In this document: one piece after another, positions 44,139-52,840 of the stretch | How positions within the stretch are numbered: position 1 is the stretch's first letter | How the letters are laid out: each line of letters begins with the position of its first letter | DNA from: Niveispirillum lacus | Lineage (GTDB): Bacteria; Pseudomonadota; Alphaproteobacteria; Azospirillales; Azospirillaceae | DNA: 64,000 bases | Direction of reading: 5' to 3' | NCBI RefSeq assembly: GCF_002251795.1 | Contig: NZ_NOXU01000017.1 | Coordinates: forward strand, 1-64,000 | Program-made: the position numbers and the translations under genes | Notes under the pieces: generated by a model | What the model was told of the DNA's origin: nothing | What the model saw: only the letters and a program-made list of their open reading frames with translations | The model's database searches: none

Positions 44139-45491
44139 TCAGTATTGCAGGCGCAGGCGCCACATCATTGTCCACTGGTCATATTGGCCAGAGCCCCCAT
44201 CGGCGTCGCGTTCACGATAGCGGATTTCCGCACCGGCATGTACCTCCGGCGTGAAGGCATAAAGCCCGCGCAACCGGGCCTCATAGAACCAGGGGTCTTC
44301 GTTGCTCTTGTCATAATCTTCGTAGGCGACATTACCGGAGAAGGTGCCGACGAAATTGCGGGCGAACTCATGGCGCACCGTCAGGCCGGCGCCGGTACGG
44401 ACCATGGCGGACACACCCGACCGGATCGTTTCCTGGACGCTGCGTTCCAGGGAGGGCACGACAACCGTCATACGGGTCGGTGTCCAGTTGAAACGGGCCC
44501 GGAAGCTGAAGCCACTGGGATCGCCGAAAGTGGTGGCATCATATTCCTGATCGAAATAACCAACCAAGAAATCACCACGGATCACGTCGGTGATATCAAT
44601 ACCAACACCGCTTTCCAGGCGATAACCATCACTACTACGGTCAAAGCTGGTACCGGGGACCACATTGTCATAGTCGCGGGAATTATAGCTTCCCTCTACA
44701 ACGGCGAAATAGTTGGGGATCGTCTCATAGGCGACGCGCGCCGTCACTTCATACTCGTTCCGGTCACGGCCACTGTTATTGACGACCTGACCACCCGACC
44801 GGCGGCCATTGCCGATATCGTAGGAATTGAAGCTGAAAGTTCCCTGATAGATCATGCGCCCTTCCTGCAGGCGCGATCCCAACTGCGCGGAAATCTGCGT
44901 GGTATCAACCGGCTTCAGGCTCAGCGCCGCATCGGGGCTGCCACGATCCTCGGCCCGGTCGCTGAAGCTGATATTGGACGTCACTTCCCAGCCCTTTCGG
45001 ACATCCAGACGTCCATCAGCCCCGACATTCACGTTGAGACGATCATCCTCGGTATATTCCTCGAACATGACCTTTTCGAGTTCGCCCGTAAAATTCAGCT
45101 CATGGCGCAGGAAACGGGACCGCAGGCGGAAACCGGGAACGATCCGATAGAAACGGTCGCTGCGCGCATCACTGGCCGTGGCAAAGACATTGTCGGTCCA
45201 GGATGCCTCTGTTTCCAGGCTGGGCAGAAACAGAAACGCGCCGGCCTCAATGCCCTTCGCTTGAAAGGAGTCAGCCACGCGCTTGTCATCCTGATTACCT
45301 TCAGGGTCCGAACCGGGGTCTTTTTCCTGCGTTATGGGGGCACTGTTATTGCCCTTGGTGGCATTGACAGCCTGTCTGTCTGTTGTGACCTGCGCGAAAG
45401 CAGGCGCCCCTAATACCAGGGACATGCCTGCCGCCAGCAGACATGTGCGGACCTGGAAGAGACGGGAAGAATGCCCTTCACGAACAGGCAT
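44139..45491 (-). CDS. Outer-membrane beta-barrel protein of the exopolysaccharide cluster
   Basis: The roughly 450-residue protein has a Sec signal peptide (LFQVRTCLLAAGMSLVLGAPAFA) and then many alternating amphipathic strands rich in aromatic and charged residues. The C-terminal strand ends MMWRLRLQY, with a terminal aromatic as in barrel proteins. It resembles the beta-barrel porin 2 family (PF10082) common in alphaproteobacterial polysaccharide clusters. It probably helps the polymer cross or dock at the outer membrane. It is first in the minus-strand unit 45491-41066. Confidence 0.8.
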   Translation of the reverse strand: MPVREGHSSRLFQVRTCLLAAGMSLVLGAPAFAQVTTDRQAVNATKGNNSAPITQEKDPGSDPEGNQDDKRVADSFQAKGIEAGAFLFLPSLETEASWTDNVFATASDARSDRFYRIVPGFRLRSRFLRHELNFTGELEKVMFEEYTEDDRLNVNVGADGRLDVRKGWEVTSNISFSDRAEDRGSPDAALSLKPVDTTQISAQLGSRLQEGRMIYQGTFSFNSYDIGNGRRSGGQVVNNSGRDRNEYEVTARVAYETIPNYFAVVEGSYNSRDYDNVVPGTSFDRSSDGYRLESGVGIDITDVIRGDFLVGYFDQEYDATTFGDPSGFSFRARFNWTPTRMTVVVPSLERSVQETIRSGVSAMVRTGAGLTVRHEFARNFVGTFSGNVAYEDYDKSNEDPWFYEARLRGLYAFTPEVHAGAEIRYRERDADGGSGQYDQWTMMWRLRLQY

Positions 45492-45717
45492 GACAAATGT
45501 CCCGGCCATCAAATTTCCCCCACTTTATACAGATCCGCTCATATGTATGGATGAGCCGAATATGGCTTAGCCCTAATCTTTTATCTACCTTCTGGTACCA
45601 GGGAATAACAGACAAAAGTTGTCCCAGATGGCCTGTGTGGCAATCATACAACCATAAAAGCGCTAGAGGGGCCGCAAAAGCCTCCGATTAGCGTATACCT
45701 ATACAAGACGGGCTTCC

Positions 45718-45779
45718 GAGACGATGATAGCCGTCTCAAAAGGGTATCTTTGCTAATTTCGAGACGCTATCCTGTCTCG
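45718..45779. repeat. Two dyads, possible res site of the broken recombinase
   Basis: GAGACG/CGTCTC arms at 45718-45737 and CGAGAC/GTCTCG arms at 45760-45779 form two related inverted repeats just upstream of the truncated serine recombinase at 45801. Paired dyads in front of a resolvase gene are typical of res subsites. Confidence 0.5.
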
Positions 45780-45800
45780 ATATAGACCCTAACGGGACAA

Positions 45801-45932
45801 ATGCCCGCCATGGCCCTCTACGGATATGCCCGCGCCTCCACCCCGGACCAGGATGTGACCCTCCAGGTGGAAACCCTAACCCGGGCCGGCTGTGCCGTGG
45901 TGCGGGCCGAAAAGGCCAGCGGGGCGGGAAGG
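45801..45932 (+). pseudogene. Truncated serine recombinase (resolvase) N-terminus
   Basis: The first 40 codons match the start of resolvases: LYGYARASTPDQDVTLQVET, with catalytic Ser after YAR, then LTRAGCAVVRAEKASGA. The intact recombinase at 61141 reads almost the same up to DKASGA. Similarity stops abruptly near 45930 and runs into unrelated sequence, so only about a fifth of the gene remains. The breakpoint is followed within about 25 bases by the sugar-transferase remnant. Confidence 0.78.
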
Positions 45933-45952
45933 GGTGCAGGCGCGGTTGCAGA

Positions 45953-46171
45953 CGGGCGGTCGCCAACAAGCTCTGCGTCGTACAGCGCTTCGACCTGAAT
46001 TCGTGGTATGGGAATAATGGGCCCCTCTGGCTGGACATCACGATCCTGCTGCGGACCATTCCGACCGTGATCAGTCGCGACGGGGCCTACCGACGGGACG
46101 ATGGCCGGCACGACGCCTCGGCAAGCCAGATCGCGGCCGGATCGATGCTGTTCCAGGCGTATCTTTGGTGA
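45953..46171 (+). pseudogene. 3' remnant of a sugar transferase (WcaJ/bacterial sugar transferase family)
   Basis: In this frame the DNA encodes VANKLCVVQRFDLNSWYGNN followed by GPLWLDITILLRTIPTVI and SRDGAY, then a short tail to the TGA at 46169-46171. This is the C-terminal pattern of initiating sugar transferases (compare the KNWSLWQDIAILAKTVLVV end of the protein at 35445). The start and catalytic region are missing. The ATP-grasp gene that starts 4 bases later belongs to a family named for association with these transferases, so this was probably its partner gene. Confidence 0.68.
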
Positions 46172-46174
46172 ACA

Positions 46175-47347
46175 ATGGTGGTCAGAAGCCTGCGTACCTT
46201 TCCCCTACCCGCCGATGGCTGGGGGCTGCTGCCGCCCCGTGACCCGGTGATCACCGCCTTGCATCGGGCCGCGGGCCGGTCGTTCTGGAAGCGACGCCGC
46301 CCCCTGCCGCCCTGGGCAGGCGGGTTGGCCGCAAAGGCTGCCCTTGCCCTGTTGCTCCCGTCCAGGATCAGGAGACTGCGCCGGCCTTGGGGCCTGACCC
46401 TAGCCGAATCGGCCCGGATCTGGGCGGATTGTTTCCTGTATGGCCTTACCCCCTATGAAGCTTGCCTGTATCGGCGGGAATGCGGCCGCATTCCCCGGGA
46501 CTTCGTCTCCGACCGGGTTGCCATCATGCTTCAAGGGGCGCTCGGCAACATGGCGCAGAAGGATCTGCTGGCCGACAAGGTCCGCTTCGCCGACCGTCTG
46601 GCACAGGCGGGTCTGGCCGTTGTTCCCACCCTTCTTGTTCTGGCAGGCCCGGATGACATCCCATCCCTGACCGCCCTTCCACCGGGGCGCTACTTCCTGA
46701 AGCCGGTGGCCGGCTTCGCGGGATCGGGGGCGAGACCGTTGATCATCCCGGATGCGGGCGGGCTGCTGATACAGGGGGGGATCCCGATCACCCGGGCGGA
46801 CCTGTTGACGGGGTTGACCGCGGAACTGAAGCACCACAGCCTCATGGTCCAGCCGATGCTGGAGGCGGCACCCGATCTGCCGGTGGATCGGCATGCGGCC
46901 GGCATTCCGCCGGTCCTCCGCGTCACCACAAGCCGCCGGCCCGGTGGCCCGGCCGAAATCCACGGCATCCATGCAGCGACCGCGCCGGACGGGATGAGTT
47001 TCCGCTGGCCGCGATGGCGGCGGTACCCGATTGATCCGGCAACAGCTTCCCTCGGGCCGCCGGTGATCGTGACGGAGACGACGAGGATACCGTGCGTGTG
47101 GCCTTGGGCCGGTCCAGCCTGGCCCGGACTGGACCGGGTCATCCAGCTGGCCCTTGACGCCGCCGATCACGTTCCGGACATTCCCCTGGTGGGCTGGGAT
47201 ATCGTTCCGACACCGGCAGGACCGGTGATCCTTGAGGGCAATGTGCATATCGGGGCCTGTTGGGCGGATCTGTCCTACTGGCTGGTCGGACGCCCGTCGC
47301 CGATGGCCGGGGTTCTGCATGCCTGGCTGGAGAGGTATCCTCTGTGA
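46175..47347 (+). CDS. Sugar-transferase-associated ATP-grasp protein
   Basis: The 390-residue protein resembles the ATPgrasp_ST family (PF14397-like). It has MAQKDLLADKVRFADRLAQA, a lysine in YFLKPVAGFAGSGARPLI for ATP binding, and PLVGWDIVPTPAGPVILEGN near residue 350, the metal-binding Glu-x-Asn motif of ATP-grasp ligases. It would join a carboxylate to an amine or thiol. It lies directly after the remnant of a sugar transferase and overlaps the ABC exporter gene by GTGA, tying it to the peptide-export unit. The substrate is unknown. Confidence 0.8.
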   Translation: MVVRSLRTFPLPADGWGLLPPRDPVITALHRAAGRSFWKRRRPLPPWAGGLAAKAALALLLPSRIRRLRRPWGLTLAESARIWADCFLYGLTPYEACLYRRECGRIPRDFVSDRVAIMLQGALGNMAQKDLLADKVRFADRLAQAGLAVVPTLLVLAGPDDIPSLTALPPGRYFLKPVAGFAGSGARPLIIPDAGGLLIQGGIPITRADLLTGLTAELKHHSLMVQPMLEAAPDLPVDRHAAGIPPVLRVTTSRRPGGPAEIHGIHAATAPDGMSFRWPRWRRYPIDPATASLGPPVIVTETTRIPCVWPWAGPAWPGLDRVIQLALDAADHVPDIPLVGWDIVPTPAGPVILEGNVHIGACWADLSYWLVGRPSPMAGVLHAWLERYPL

Positions 47348-49095
47348 CACCGGGACGGCAGGCTCGCGGCTTCATCGCCGATCTGGCGGCGACCGGCCGT
47401 GCCAGGCTGGCCCTGCTGGTGCTGCTGGGTGTGGCGGCGGCGGTTGCGGAAGGGGCCGGGCTTCTGCTGCTGGTCCCCTTGCTGGAGATGCTGGGGCTGA
47501 CCGGGGCCGAGACGGGGCCGCTGGCGGTCCTGGGCGGGCGGCTGGGGCTGCCCGGCGTGCTGGCCATGTTCGTGGGTCTGCTCGCCGTGTCCGCAGCGAT
47601 TGTCTGGGCCCGAACGGTGGCGGCCCAATCCTATCAGCTTGCCTATGCCGATCGCCTGAAACAGCGGCTGCACGGGGCGTTGATCGGGATCGCCTGGCCG
47701 GGCGTGGCGGCGCGCCGCCAGTCCGATTTCATGATCACCATCTCCGGCGAGGCCTCGCGCTGCGCCTATGCGGCGGACCAGTTCCTGCAGATGACGGCGG
47801 CCCTGCTGCAGATGCCGGCCTTGCTGCTGGCGGGGCTGATCCTGTCGCCGGTGTTCACCCTGGTCACGCTGGCACTGTGCGGGCTTGTGGCCCTGCTCCT
47901 CCGCCCGCTCAGCCGGCAGGCGCACAGCCTGGGTGCGGCCCTGGCGGAGGCGCACCGGACCTTCCATGCGGAACTGACCGACCAGGTGTCCGGCCTGCGG
48001 ATCATCAAGATGACCGGGGCGGAAGGCGCCAAGACCGCGCGGTTCCGGGATCTGTCACAGCAGGTCCGCTCGCAACACCTTGCCATGGTCCAGGCGGACG
48101 CGACGGCCCGGGCGGTACAGCGGATTGCCGCCGCGGCGGTGGCGGCCCTGTGTGTCCTGGTGGGCATCGGCCCCTTGGGCCTGTCCCTGGCAGAGATGCT
48201 GGTGCTTCTGGCTGTCTTTGCGCGGATCGTTTCGGCCACGCTGCGGATCCAGGGCCATTGGCGCATGATCCTGCAGCTGTTGCCGGCCCATGCCCAGGTG
48301 ATGGCATCGCTTGAGCAATGGCGGGCGGAGGCTGAACCCCGGCCGGCCGGGGAAGCGCCCACCCTGCGGCATCGGATCGACCTGCGCGGTGTCGGCTATC
48401 GCCACGGGCGGGATGGGACCGCGCGAGCGGCCCTTGTCGCGGTCGATGCCGTCATTCCCGCCCTGGCGACCACGGCCGTCATCGGGCCGTCCGGGGCGGG
48501 CAAATCAACCCTGGCCGATATCGTCATGGGTCTGGTCCCCCCGGATACCGGCATGGTGATGGTGGACACGATACCCCTGACCGACGGGGCGATGGTCGCC
48601 TGGCGGCGGCGGGTGGGATATGTGCCGCAGGATCCGTTCCTGTTCCACACCGGCATCCGGGAGAACCTGCTGATGGCAGCCCCGACGGCGACCGAGGCGG
48701 AGCTGTGGGACGCGCTGGAGGCTGCGGCCGTCGCCGGCCGGGTGCGGTCCCTGCCGGACGGGTTGGATACGGTGGTTGGCGATCGGGGGGCGCGGCTGTC
48801 GGGGGGGGAGCGTCAGCGGATCGCCCTGGCCAGGGCGCTTTTGGGACGGCCGGACCTGCTGGTGCTGGATGAGGCCACATCTGCCCTGGACGCGGAGACG
48901 GAGCGCGCGGTGGCGGAGGCCCTGGACCGGTTGAAGGGCCGGACCACCCTGCTGGTGGTGGCGCACCGGCCCAGCACGGTGCAGGGTGCCGACCATGTGC
49001 TGGTGCTGGATGAGGGCCGCCTTGTCGCCCAGGGAAGCTGGGAGATCCTGCGGCGGAATGCGGCCCCCTGGCTTGCGCGCCTGGACATGGGATGA
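47344..49095 (+). CDS. ABC exporter, fused permease and ATPase (lasso peptide D-type candidate)
   Basis: This 583-residue half-transporter has six membrane segments (about residues 20-310), then an ATPase: Walker A VIGPSGAGKSTLADIVMG, Q-loop GYVPQDPFLFH, signature RLSGGERQRIALARALL, Walker B LLVLDEATSALDAETE and the H-loop VVAHRPSTV. There is no N-terminal C39 peptidase, as expected when leader removal is done by a separate enzyme. GTG 47344 overlaps the ATP-grasp stop. With the B2 protein at 49189 it suggests maturation and export of a peptide. Confidence 0.9.
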   Translation: MTPGRQARGFIADLAATGRARLALLVLLGVAAAVAEGAGLLLLVPLLEMLGLTGAETGPLAVLGGRLGLPGVLAMFVGLLAVSAAIVWARTVAAQSYQLAYADRLKQRLHGALIGIAWPGVAARRQSDFMITISGEASRCAYAADQFLQMTAALLQMPALLLAGLILSPVFTLVTLALCGLVALLLRPLSRQAHSLGAALAEAHRTFHAELTDQVSGLRIIKMTGAEGAKTARFRDLSQQVRSQHLAMVQADATARAVQRIAAAAVAALCVLVGIGPLGLSLAEMLVLLAVFARIVSATLRIQGHWRMILQLLPAHAQVMASLEQWRAEAEPRPAGEAPTLRHRIDLRGVGYRHGRDGTARAALVAVDAVIPALATTAVIGPSGAGKSTLADIVMGLVPPDTGMVMVDTIPLTDGAMVAWRRRVGYVPQDPFLFHTGIRENLLMAAPTATEAELWDALEAAAVAGRVRSLPDGLDTVVGDRGARLSGGERQRIALARALLGRPDLLVLDEATSALDAETERAVAEALDRLKGRTTLLVVAHRPSTVQGADHVLVLDEGRLVAQGSWEILRRNAAPWLARLDMG

Positions 49096-49188
49096 CCGGC
49101 CTCGCCCGCCTTTGCCGTCACAAGCCTTTTCCCGGTCATCGCCCGCACTGATATACAGAAGCACCCTTCTCCCGTTGGTTTCCCAGCC

Positions 49189-49608
49189 ATGCCGACCTTC
49201 CGCTTGCCCCGGCCGATCATGATCGAATCCGCTGCGGCCCTGCTTCTGGCGCGGCTTGCGCTGCTGCTTGTGCCTGCCCGACGGCTGCTGCGGGGGGCCA
49301 GGTCGGGGGCCTGGGCGGGGCAGGCGGGCCTGCCGCAGGATCAGGACATCGCCGATGTGGCCCGGGCGTTGGAGCGGGCGGCGCGGCGCGTGCCGTTCAC
49401 CTGCACCTGCCTGGTCAGGGCCATGGCGGGGCGGGCCATGCTGCGCCGGCGCGGCATTCCCTGCACCCTGCATCTGGGGGTGGCCCGGCAGAACGGGGCG
49501 CTGGCGGCCCATGCCTGGCTGGAGGCGGGCGGCGGTGTCGTGACCGGGGGGGATGAGGCGCCGAACTTCGTCCCCCTGGTCCGGCTTGGCGATGGCGGAT
49601 GTCTCTAG
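49189..49608 (+). CDS. Lasso peptide biosynthesis B2 (transglutaminase-like leader protease)
   Basis: The 139-residue protein matches the B2 half of split lasso-peptide proteases: the Cys-His-Asp set appears as FTCTCLVRAMAGRAMLRRRG (Cys near residue 70), GALAAHAWLEAGG (His near 107) and a following acidic position. B2 cleaves the leader peptide, usually with a separate PqqD-like B1/RRE protein; one is present at 60200. It starts at ATG 49189 (ATG 49219 possible). It converges with the cyclase gene 30 bases away. Confidence 0.85.
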   Translation: MPTFRLPRPIMIESAAALLLARLALLLVPARRLLRGARSGAWAGQAGLPQDQDIADVARALERAARRVPFTCTCLVRAMAGRAMLRRRGIPCTLHLGVARQNGALAAHAWLEAGGGVVTGGDEAPNFVPLVRLGDGGCL

Positions 49609-49638
49609 CCAAACCTGGGGGGCCCGGTTCGGCTGGGG

Positions 49639-51543
49639 TCAGCGGTTGGCGCCTTCGGCCCAGCGGATGAACATGCCGGTGGTCACGCCCCGACCCAGGA
49701 CATGATACAGCTCCGTGTATCGCCGCTCCGCCGCGTCGGCATCCGCGGGCCAGTCATCCAGGATGGCGCGCAGGCGCGGAATGTCGATCATCTCCCGTGC
49801 CAGGGGGGAATCCTCCATCCCGTCGATGGTCGCGGCGATCCAATCGCGGCTTCGGCTCAGCCAGTCGAAGAATTCCGCATTCTGCCGGCCGCGCCGGGTT
49901 TCCTTGACAATCGCCGGCGGCAGCCGGTCGGCCAGGACCCGGCGGCCCAGGAACCGGTCTTGCCGACCGCGCGTGAACTGGTCGGGCGGCAGGGCGAAGC
50001 AGAATTCGGCCATCCGCACATCCCCCAGCGGGTCCCGCCCCTCCACGCCCCGGCGGAAGCGCAAGGCACTTTCCACCGATCTCCGTGTCCAGGTAAGTTC
50101 CAGAAGGTGCAGACGCTCCCGCACCGGCCAGGGAACATCCGTGTCGCCGGCGCGGTTCGCGGCCGCCCAATCATCCAGCCCGAGCTGACGCCGCGCCGTC
50201 GCCAGAAGGGGTGACGGCGCCGCCCAGGCGGGAAGGCGTCCGGTCATCGCCCGATACCGGTCCAGCAGCCATTCCGGGGCCTGGGACCGCGCCACGGCCT
50301 TGAACCGGCCCAGCCCCCACCCGACGCGGTAGAATTGCCAGGCCTCGCGAAGGGCGGCAGGCAGATCGGTCGGCCGCGGCTGGAAAACCCAATCGCCCAC
50401 AGCACTGGCGGTCAGGGTCAGGTTGCCGGACAGCCCCTTCAACACCGTGGTGGCGCCCAGTTGCCGTGTTGTCGGCCAAGCCGCCTGGAACCACACGGCA
50501 GCCAGCAGGTGGAACGGTGGTCGGCCGATCAGCGCCATGTTGCCGCGCAGCATATCCTCCAGCCCATCCAGCCGGGCCAGGAGGGCCTGCGGCTGGACCA
50601 TGGGGTACAGGGCTGCCACCGCCTGGGCCTGGGGCCATTCGTCCTGGAACACATTGGGGCTGGGCCGCGGCAGGGACGCGGTCGGGTCGGGGCGGATGGT
50701 CAGGGTATGGATCGGCCTGTTACCCGAAACGCGGGCCGCCGTGGCCACCACGGCCCCGGAATCCAGACCACCGGACAGATCGGCGACGATCTGCCCATCG
50801 CGCGGGAGGGCATCTTGCACGACCCGGTCCAGAAGGTCCCGGGCGGCATCCACATAATCCTGGTCACGGCGGAAGCGGATGCGCCGTGTCGTGTCCAGCC
50901 GCCAGTACCGGCGCAGATCAACGCCGTCGGGGGACCAGGTCAGGCAGTATCCAGGTAGAAGCCGATAGATCCCCTTGAAACACGTCTCATCGGCGGTTTG
51001 GGATACCGACAGGGTGCACAGGGCGACCTGTTCGGGATCCACCTGGCGCGGCAGGTCGGGATCGGCAAAAAGGACGGGTAACAGGCTGCTGAAGCGCAGC
51101 CATCCGCCTGTCCGGTGGTAGAAGAGTGTGCGCCCGCCGGTCCGATCGCTTACCAGCCGCAGCCGGCGGGTGGAGCTATCCCACCAGGCGAAAATGAACT
51201 GTCCGTGCAGCCGGGCAAGGGCATCCTCCCCCCACCGTTCCAAAGCCGCCAGGATCAATCGGGCGTCGGGTGTGCCGATCTCCGGCATGCCCAGCATGGC
51301 GGCAAGATCGCGGCGGTCCGCCAGCCAGCCATCCAGGGCCAGGAGATGGGGGCCGGAAACGGCATAGCCCCCCATCCAGTCACCCTGGGGGGCAATGCAT
51401 GACAGGTACAGGATGCCGTCTGCCAGCGGCTCAACCGTCCCGCCCGGCACATACTGGGCCGCCAGAAGACTACATCGATGCAGGACGTCCGAAAAACCGG
51501 GGCCCGGCGCACCCCCGGCGTGACCGAACAAGGCCGCCATCAT
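49639..51543 (-). CDS. Asparagine-synthase-like lasso cyclase (C protein)
   Basis: The 634-residue protein has an N-terminal glutaminase-like domain (about 1-200) whose start lacks the catalytic Cys2 of true AsnB. The synthetase domain has the ATP PP-loop VADLSGGLDSGAVVATAARV near residue 255. In lasso clusters this enzyme adenylates an Asp or Glu side chain and closes the ring on the core N-terminus. ATG 51543 or 51540 is likely; TTG 51546 is less so. It lies 42 bases after a short precursor-like gene on the same strand, and the two are probably cotranscribed. Confidence 0.86.
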   Translation of the reverse strand: MMAALFGHAGGAPGPGFSDVLHRCSLLAAQYVPGGTVEPLADGILYLSCIAPQGDWMGGYAVSGPHLLALDGWLADRRDLAAMLGMPEIGTPDARLILAALERWGEDALARLHGQFIFAWWDSSTRRLRLVSDRTGGRTLFYHRTGGWLRFSSLLPVLFADPDLPRQVDPEQVALCTLSVSQTADETCFKGIYRLLPGYCLTWSPDGVDLRRYWRLDTTRRIRFRRDQDYVDAARDLLDRVVQDALPRDGQIVADLSGGLDSGAVVATAARVSGNRPIHTLTIRPDPTASLPRPSPNVFQDEWPQAQAVAALYPMVQPQALLARLDGLEDMLRGNMALIGRPPFHLLAAVWFQAAWPTTRQLGATTVLKGLSGNLTLTASAVGDWVFQPRPTDLPAALREAWQFYRVGWGLGRFKAVARSQAPEWLLDRYRAMTGRLPAWAAPSPLLATARRQLGLDDWAAANRAGDTDVPWPVRERLHLLELTWTRRSVESALRFRRGVEGRDPLGDVRMAEFCFALPPDQFTRGRQDRFLGRRVLADRLPPAIVKETRRGRQNAEFFDWLSRSRDWIAATIDGMEDSPLAREMIDIPRLRAILDDWPADADAAERRYTELYHVLGRGVTTGMFIRWAEGANR

Positions 51544-51585
51544 CAATCCGCGCAGATCGGATGTGCCGGTGACGCAAGCACCCGA

Positions 51586-51744
51586 TCAGCTTCCAGCCTT
51601 AAAAGCTGGGTGTTCGTCCTGAGGACCGCTGCCACCATTCATGGTTGCGGACAGCGGGAGCACCGTCAGCCGGGGGGCCTGCCAGACGTCGCGCGTCCCT
51701 GCACCATCCCGCATCGACGTCTCAAGATCATCCCGATCATGCAT
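51586..51744 (-). CDS. Putative lasso peptide precursor (A gene)
   Basis: A 52-residue frame starts at ATG 51744 with GGAG 9 bases upstream and ends at TGA 51588-51586. The leader contains WQAPRLTVLPLSATM, matching the Y/W-xx-P-x-L motif that binds the RRE and the Thr two residues before the cleavage site in lasso precursors. The predicted core is NGGSGPQDEHPAFKAGS, with Asp8 or Glu9 as ring acceptor and a C-terminal Ser. If cleavage is one residue later, Gly1 pairs with Asp7 or Glu8. It sits just upstream of the cyclase. Asn at position 1 would be unusual. Confidence 0.72.
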   Translation of the reverse strand: MHDRDDLETSMRDGAGTRDVWQAPRLTVLPLSATMNGGSGPQDEHPAFKAGS

Positions 51745-52217
51745 GGCATATAACTCCGCGCCATTTTAAACTTGGCCCTAACTTAAGGGACCAGAGCCCG
51801 CGGTTCAAGGACAACACAGCCCTACGCCGCCTGACACTTCCGGCCCGCACCCAGGCGCTTGCCATCCGACAGATCCCAGCGCGATCCAACCATGAACCGC
51901 ATCGCGCTTCCGTCAGCGGATGACCATGCTTGCGGTCCATCGCCCGACTGCCCACGGCGAAGCGCTGCGACCGCGAAAGCGCCTAAGCGGCTAGACGCAA
52001 GGATGCACACCGCGCAGGCACAATCTCTACTACTTTTGCCTGATTATTCTGAGGCTGCGATCTAAAAAAGCCTTAGATCGCATAGATTTCTGTCAACCAT
52101 AAAAAGTGTCTGATAAAAAATAAAGCAACTTTACGGCTATCAACGGATGCCGTCATATGCCCTATGCCCGGACGAGGGGTGGGATGGCCCTGTCGTGGAT
52201 CGCGAACGGAGGAGCTT
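51745..52217. other. Intergenic region before the tail-collar genes
   Basis: This region separates the minus-strand precursor/cyclase unit from the plus-strand collar genes and should hold both promoters. Short frames on either strand here have no ribosome sites or recognisable content. It turns A/T-rich at 52030-52135. The dyad at 52057-52081 is the only clear structure. Confidence 0.5.
52057..52081. promoter_or_regulatory. Perfect 9-base dyad upstream of the collar operon
   Basis: GCGATCTAA and TTAGATCGC flank the 7-base loop AAAAGCC. No T-run follows, so an operator or an RNA element in the leader of the operon at 52218 is more likely than a terminator. It lies 137 bases before the first start codon. 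Confidence 0.5.
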
Positions 52218-52793
52218 ATGACGGATTCCTTTATCGGAGAGATCGCGCTCTTCGCCTTCAACAACACACCAACTGGATGGTTGCCCTGTGAGGGGCAGCC
52301 GCTACAGGTCCAGCAGAACACCGCGCTTTACGCCCTGCTGGGATCTATTTATGGTGGTAATGGATCTACAATCTTCAACCTACCAGATCTTCGCGGGCGT
52401 ACGGCTGTCAATTTCGGGCTGATGACGGACACGACCCGCATTCTGCCCCAAGGTCAAACGCTGACCCAGGGCAGCAGGGGCGGGACGGAGACGGTCACGC
52501 TGTCGCTGACCCAGGTGCCGGGCCACACTCATGGCTTCGTGTTTTCCCCCACCAACGCGAATCTCTCGCAGGCCATCGTGAATGCGGTTCCCGGGCCCAT
52601 CCAGCGGGCCTCCGCGACACCAACGACAGCCCCCAACCCGTCCCCGGCCTATGCGCCACCTGGTGCCTTGACGCCGCTCAACAACGACTCCATGACGTCG
52701 GTCGGCGGCAATCAGGCCCATGAGAACCGTCAGCCCTTTCTGGCCCTACAGTACTGCATCTGCACCGTAGGCATATTCCCGATGCGGAACTGA
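52218..52793 (+). CDS. Tail-collar domain protein 1 (MdpB-like)
   Basis: The 191-residue protein begins FIGEIALFAFNNTPTGWLPC, then LQVQQNTALYALLGSIYGGN and FNLPDLRGRTAVN, the exact order of the phage tail collar domain (PF07484). The variable middle is Gly/Thr/Pro-rich, and it ends NRQPFLALQYCICTVGIFP, the conserved C-terminal block. GGAGGAG precedes ATG 52218. Such free-standing collar proteins (microcystin-dependent protein type) occur outside phages. There is no signal peptide. It is the first of three tandem paralogues. Confidence 0.85.
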   Translation: MTDSFIGEIALFAFNNTPTGWLPCEGQPLQVQQNTALYALLGSIYGGNGSTIFNLPDLRGRTAVNFGLMTDTTRILPQGQTLTQGSRGGTETVTLSLTQVPGHTHGFVFSPTNANLSQAIVNAVPGPIQRASATPTTAPNPSPAYAPPGALTPLNNDSMTSVGGNQAHENRQPFLALQYCICTVGIFPMRN

Positions 52794-52840
52794 ACAGACA
52801 GTAACGGATACAGACACTGTCAAAGCCAGGAGGATGAGAC

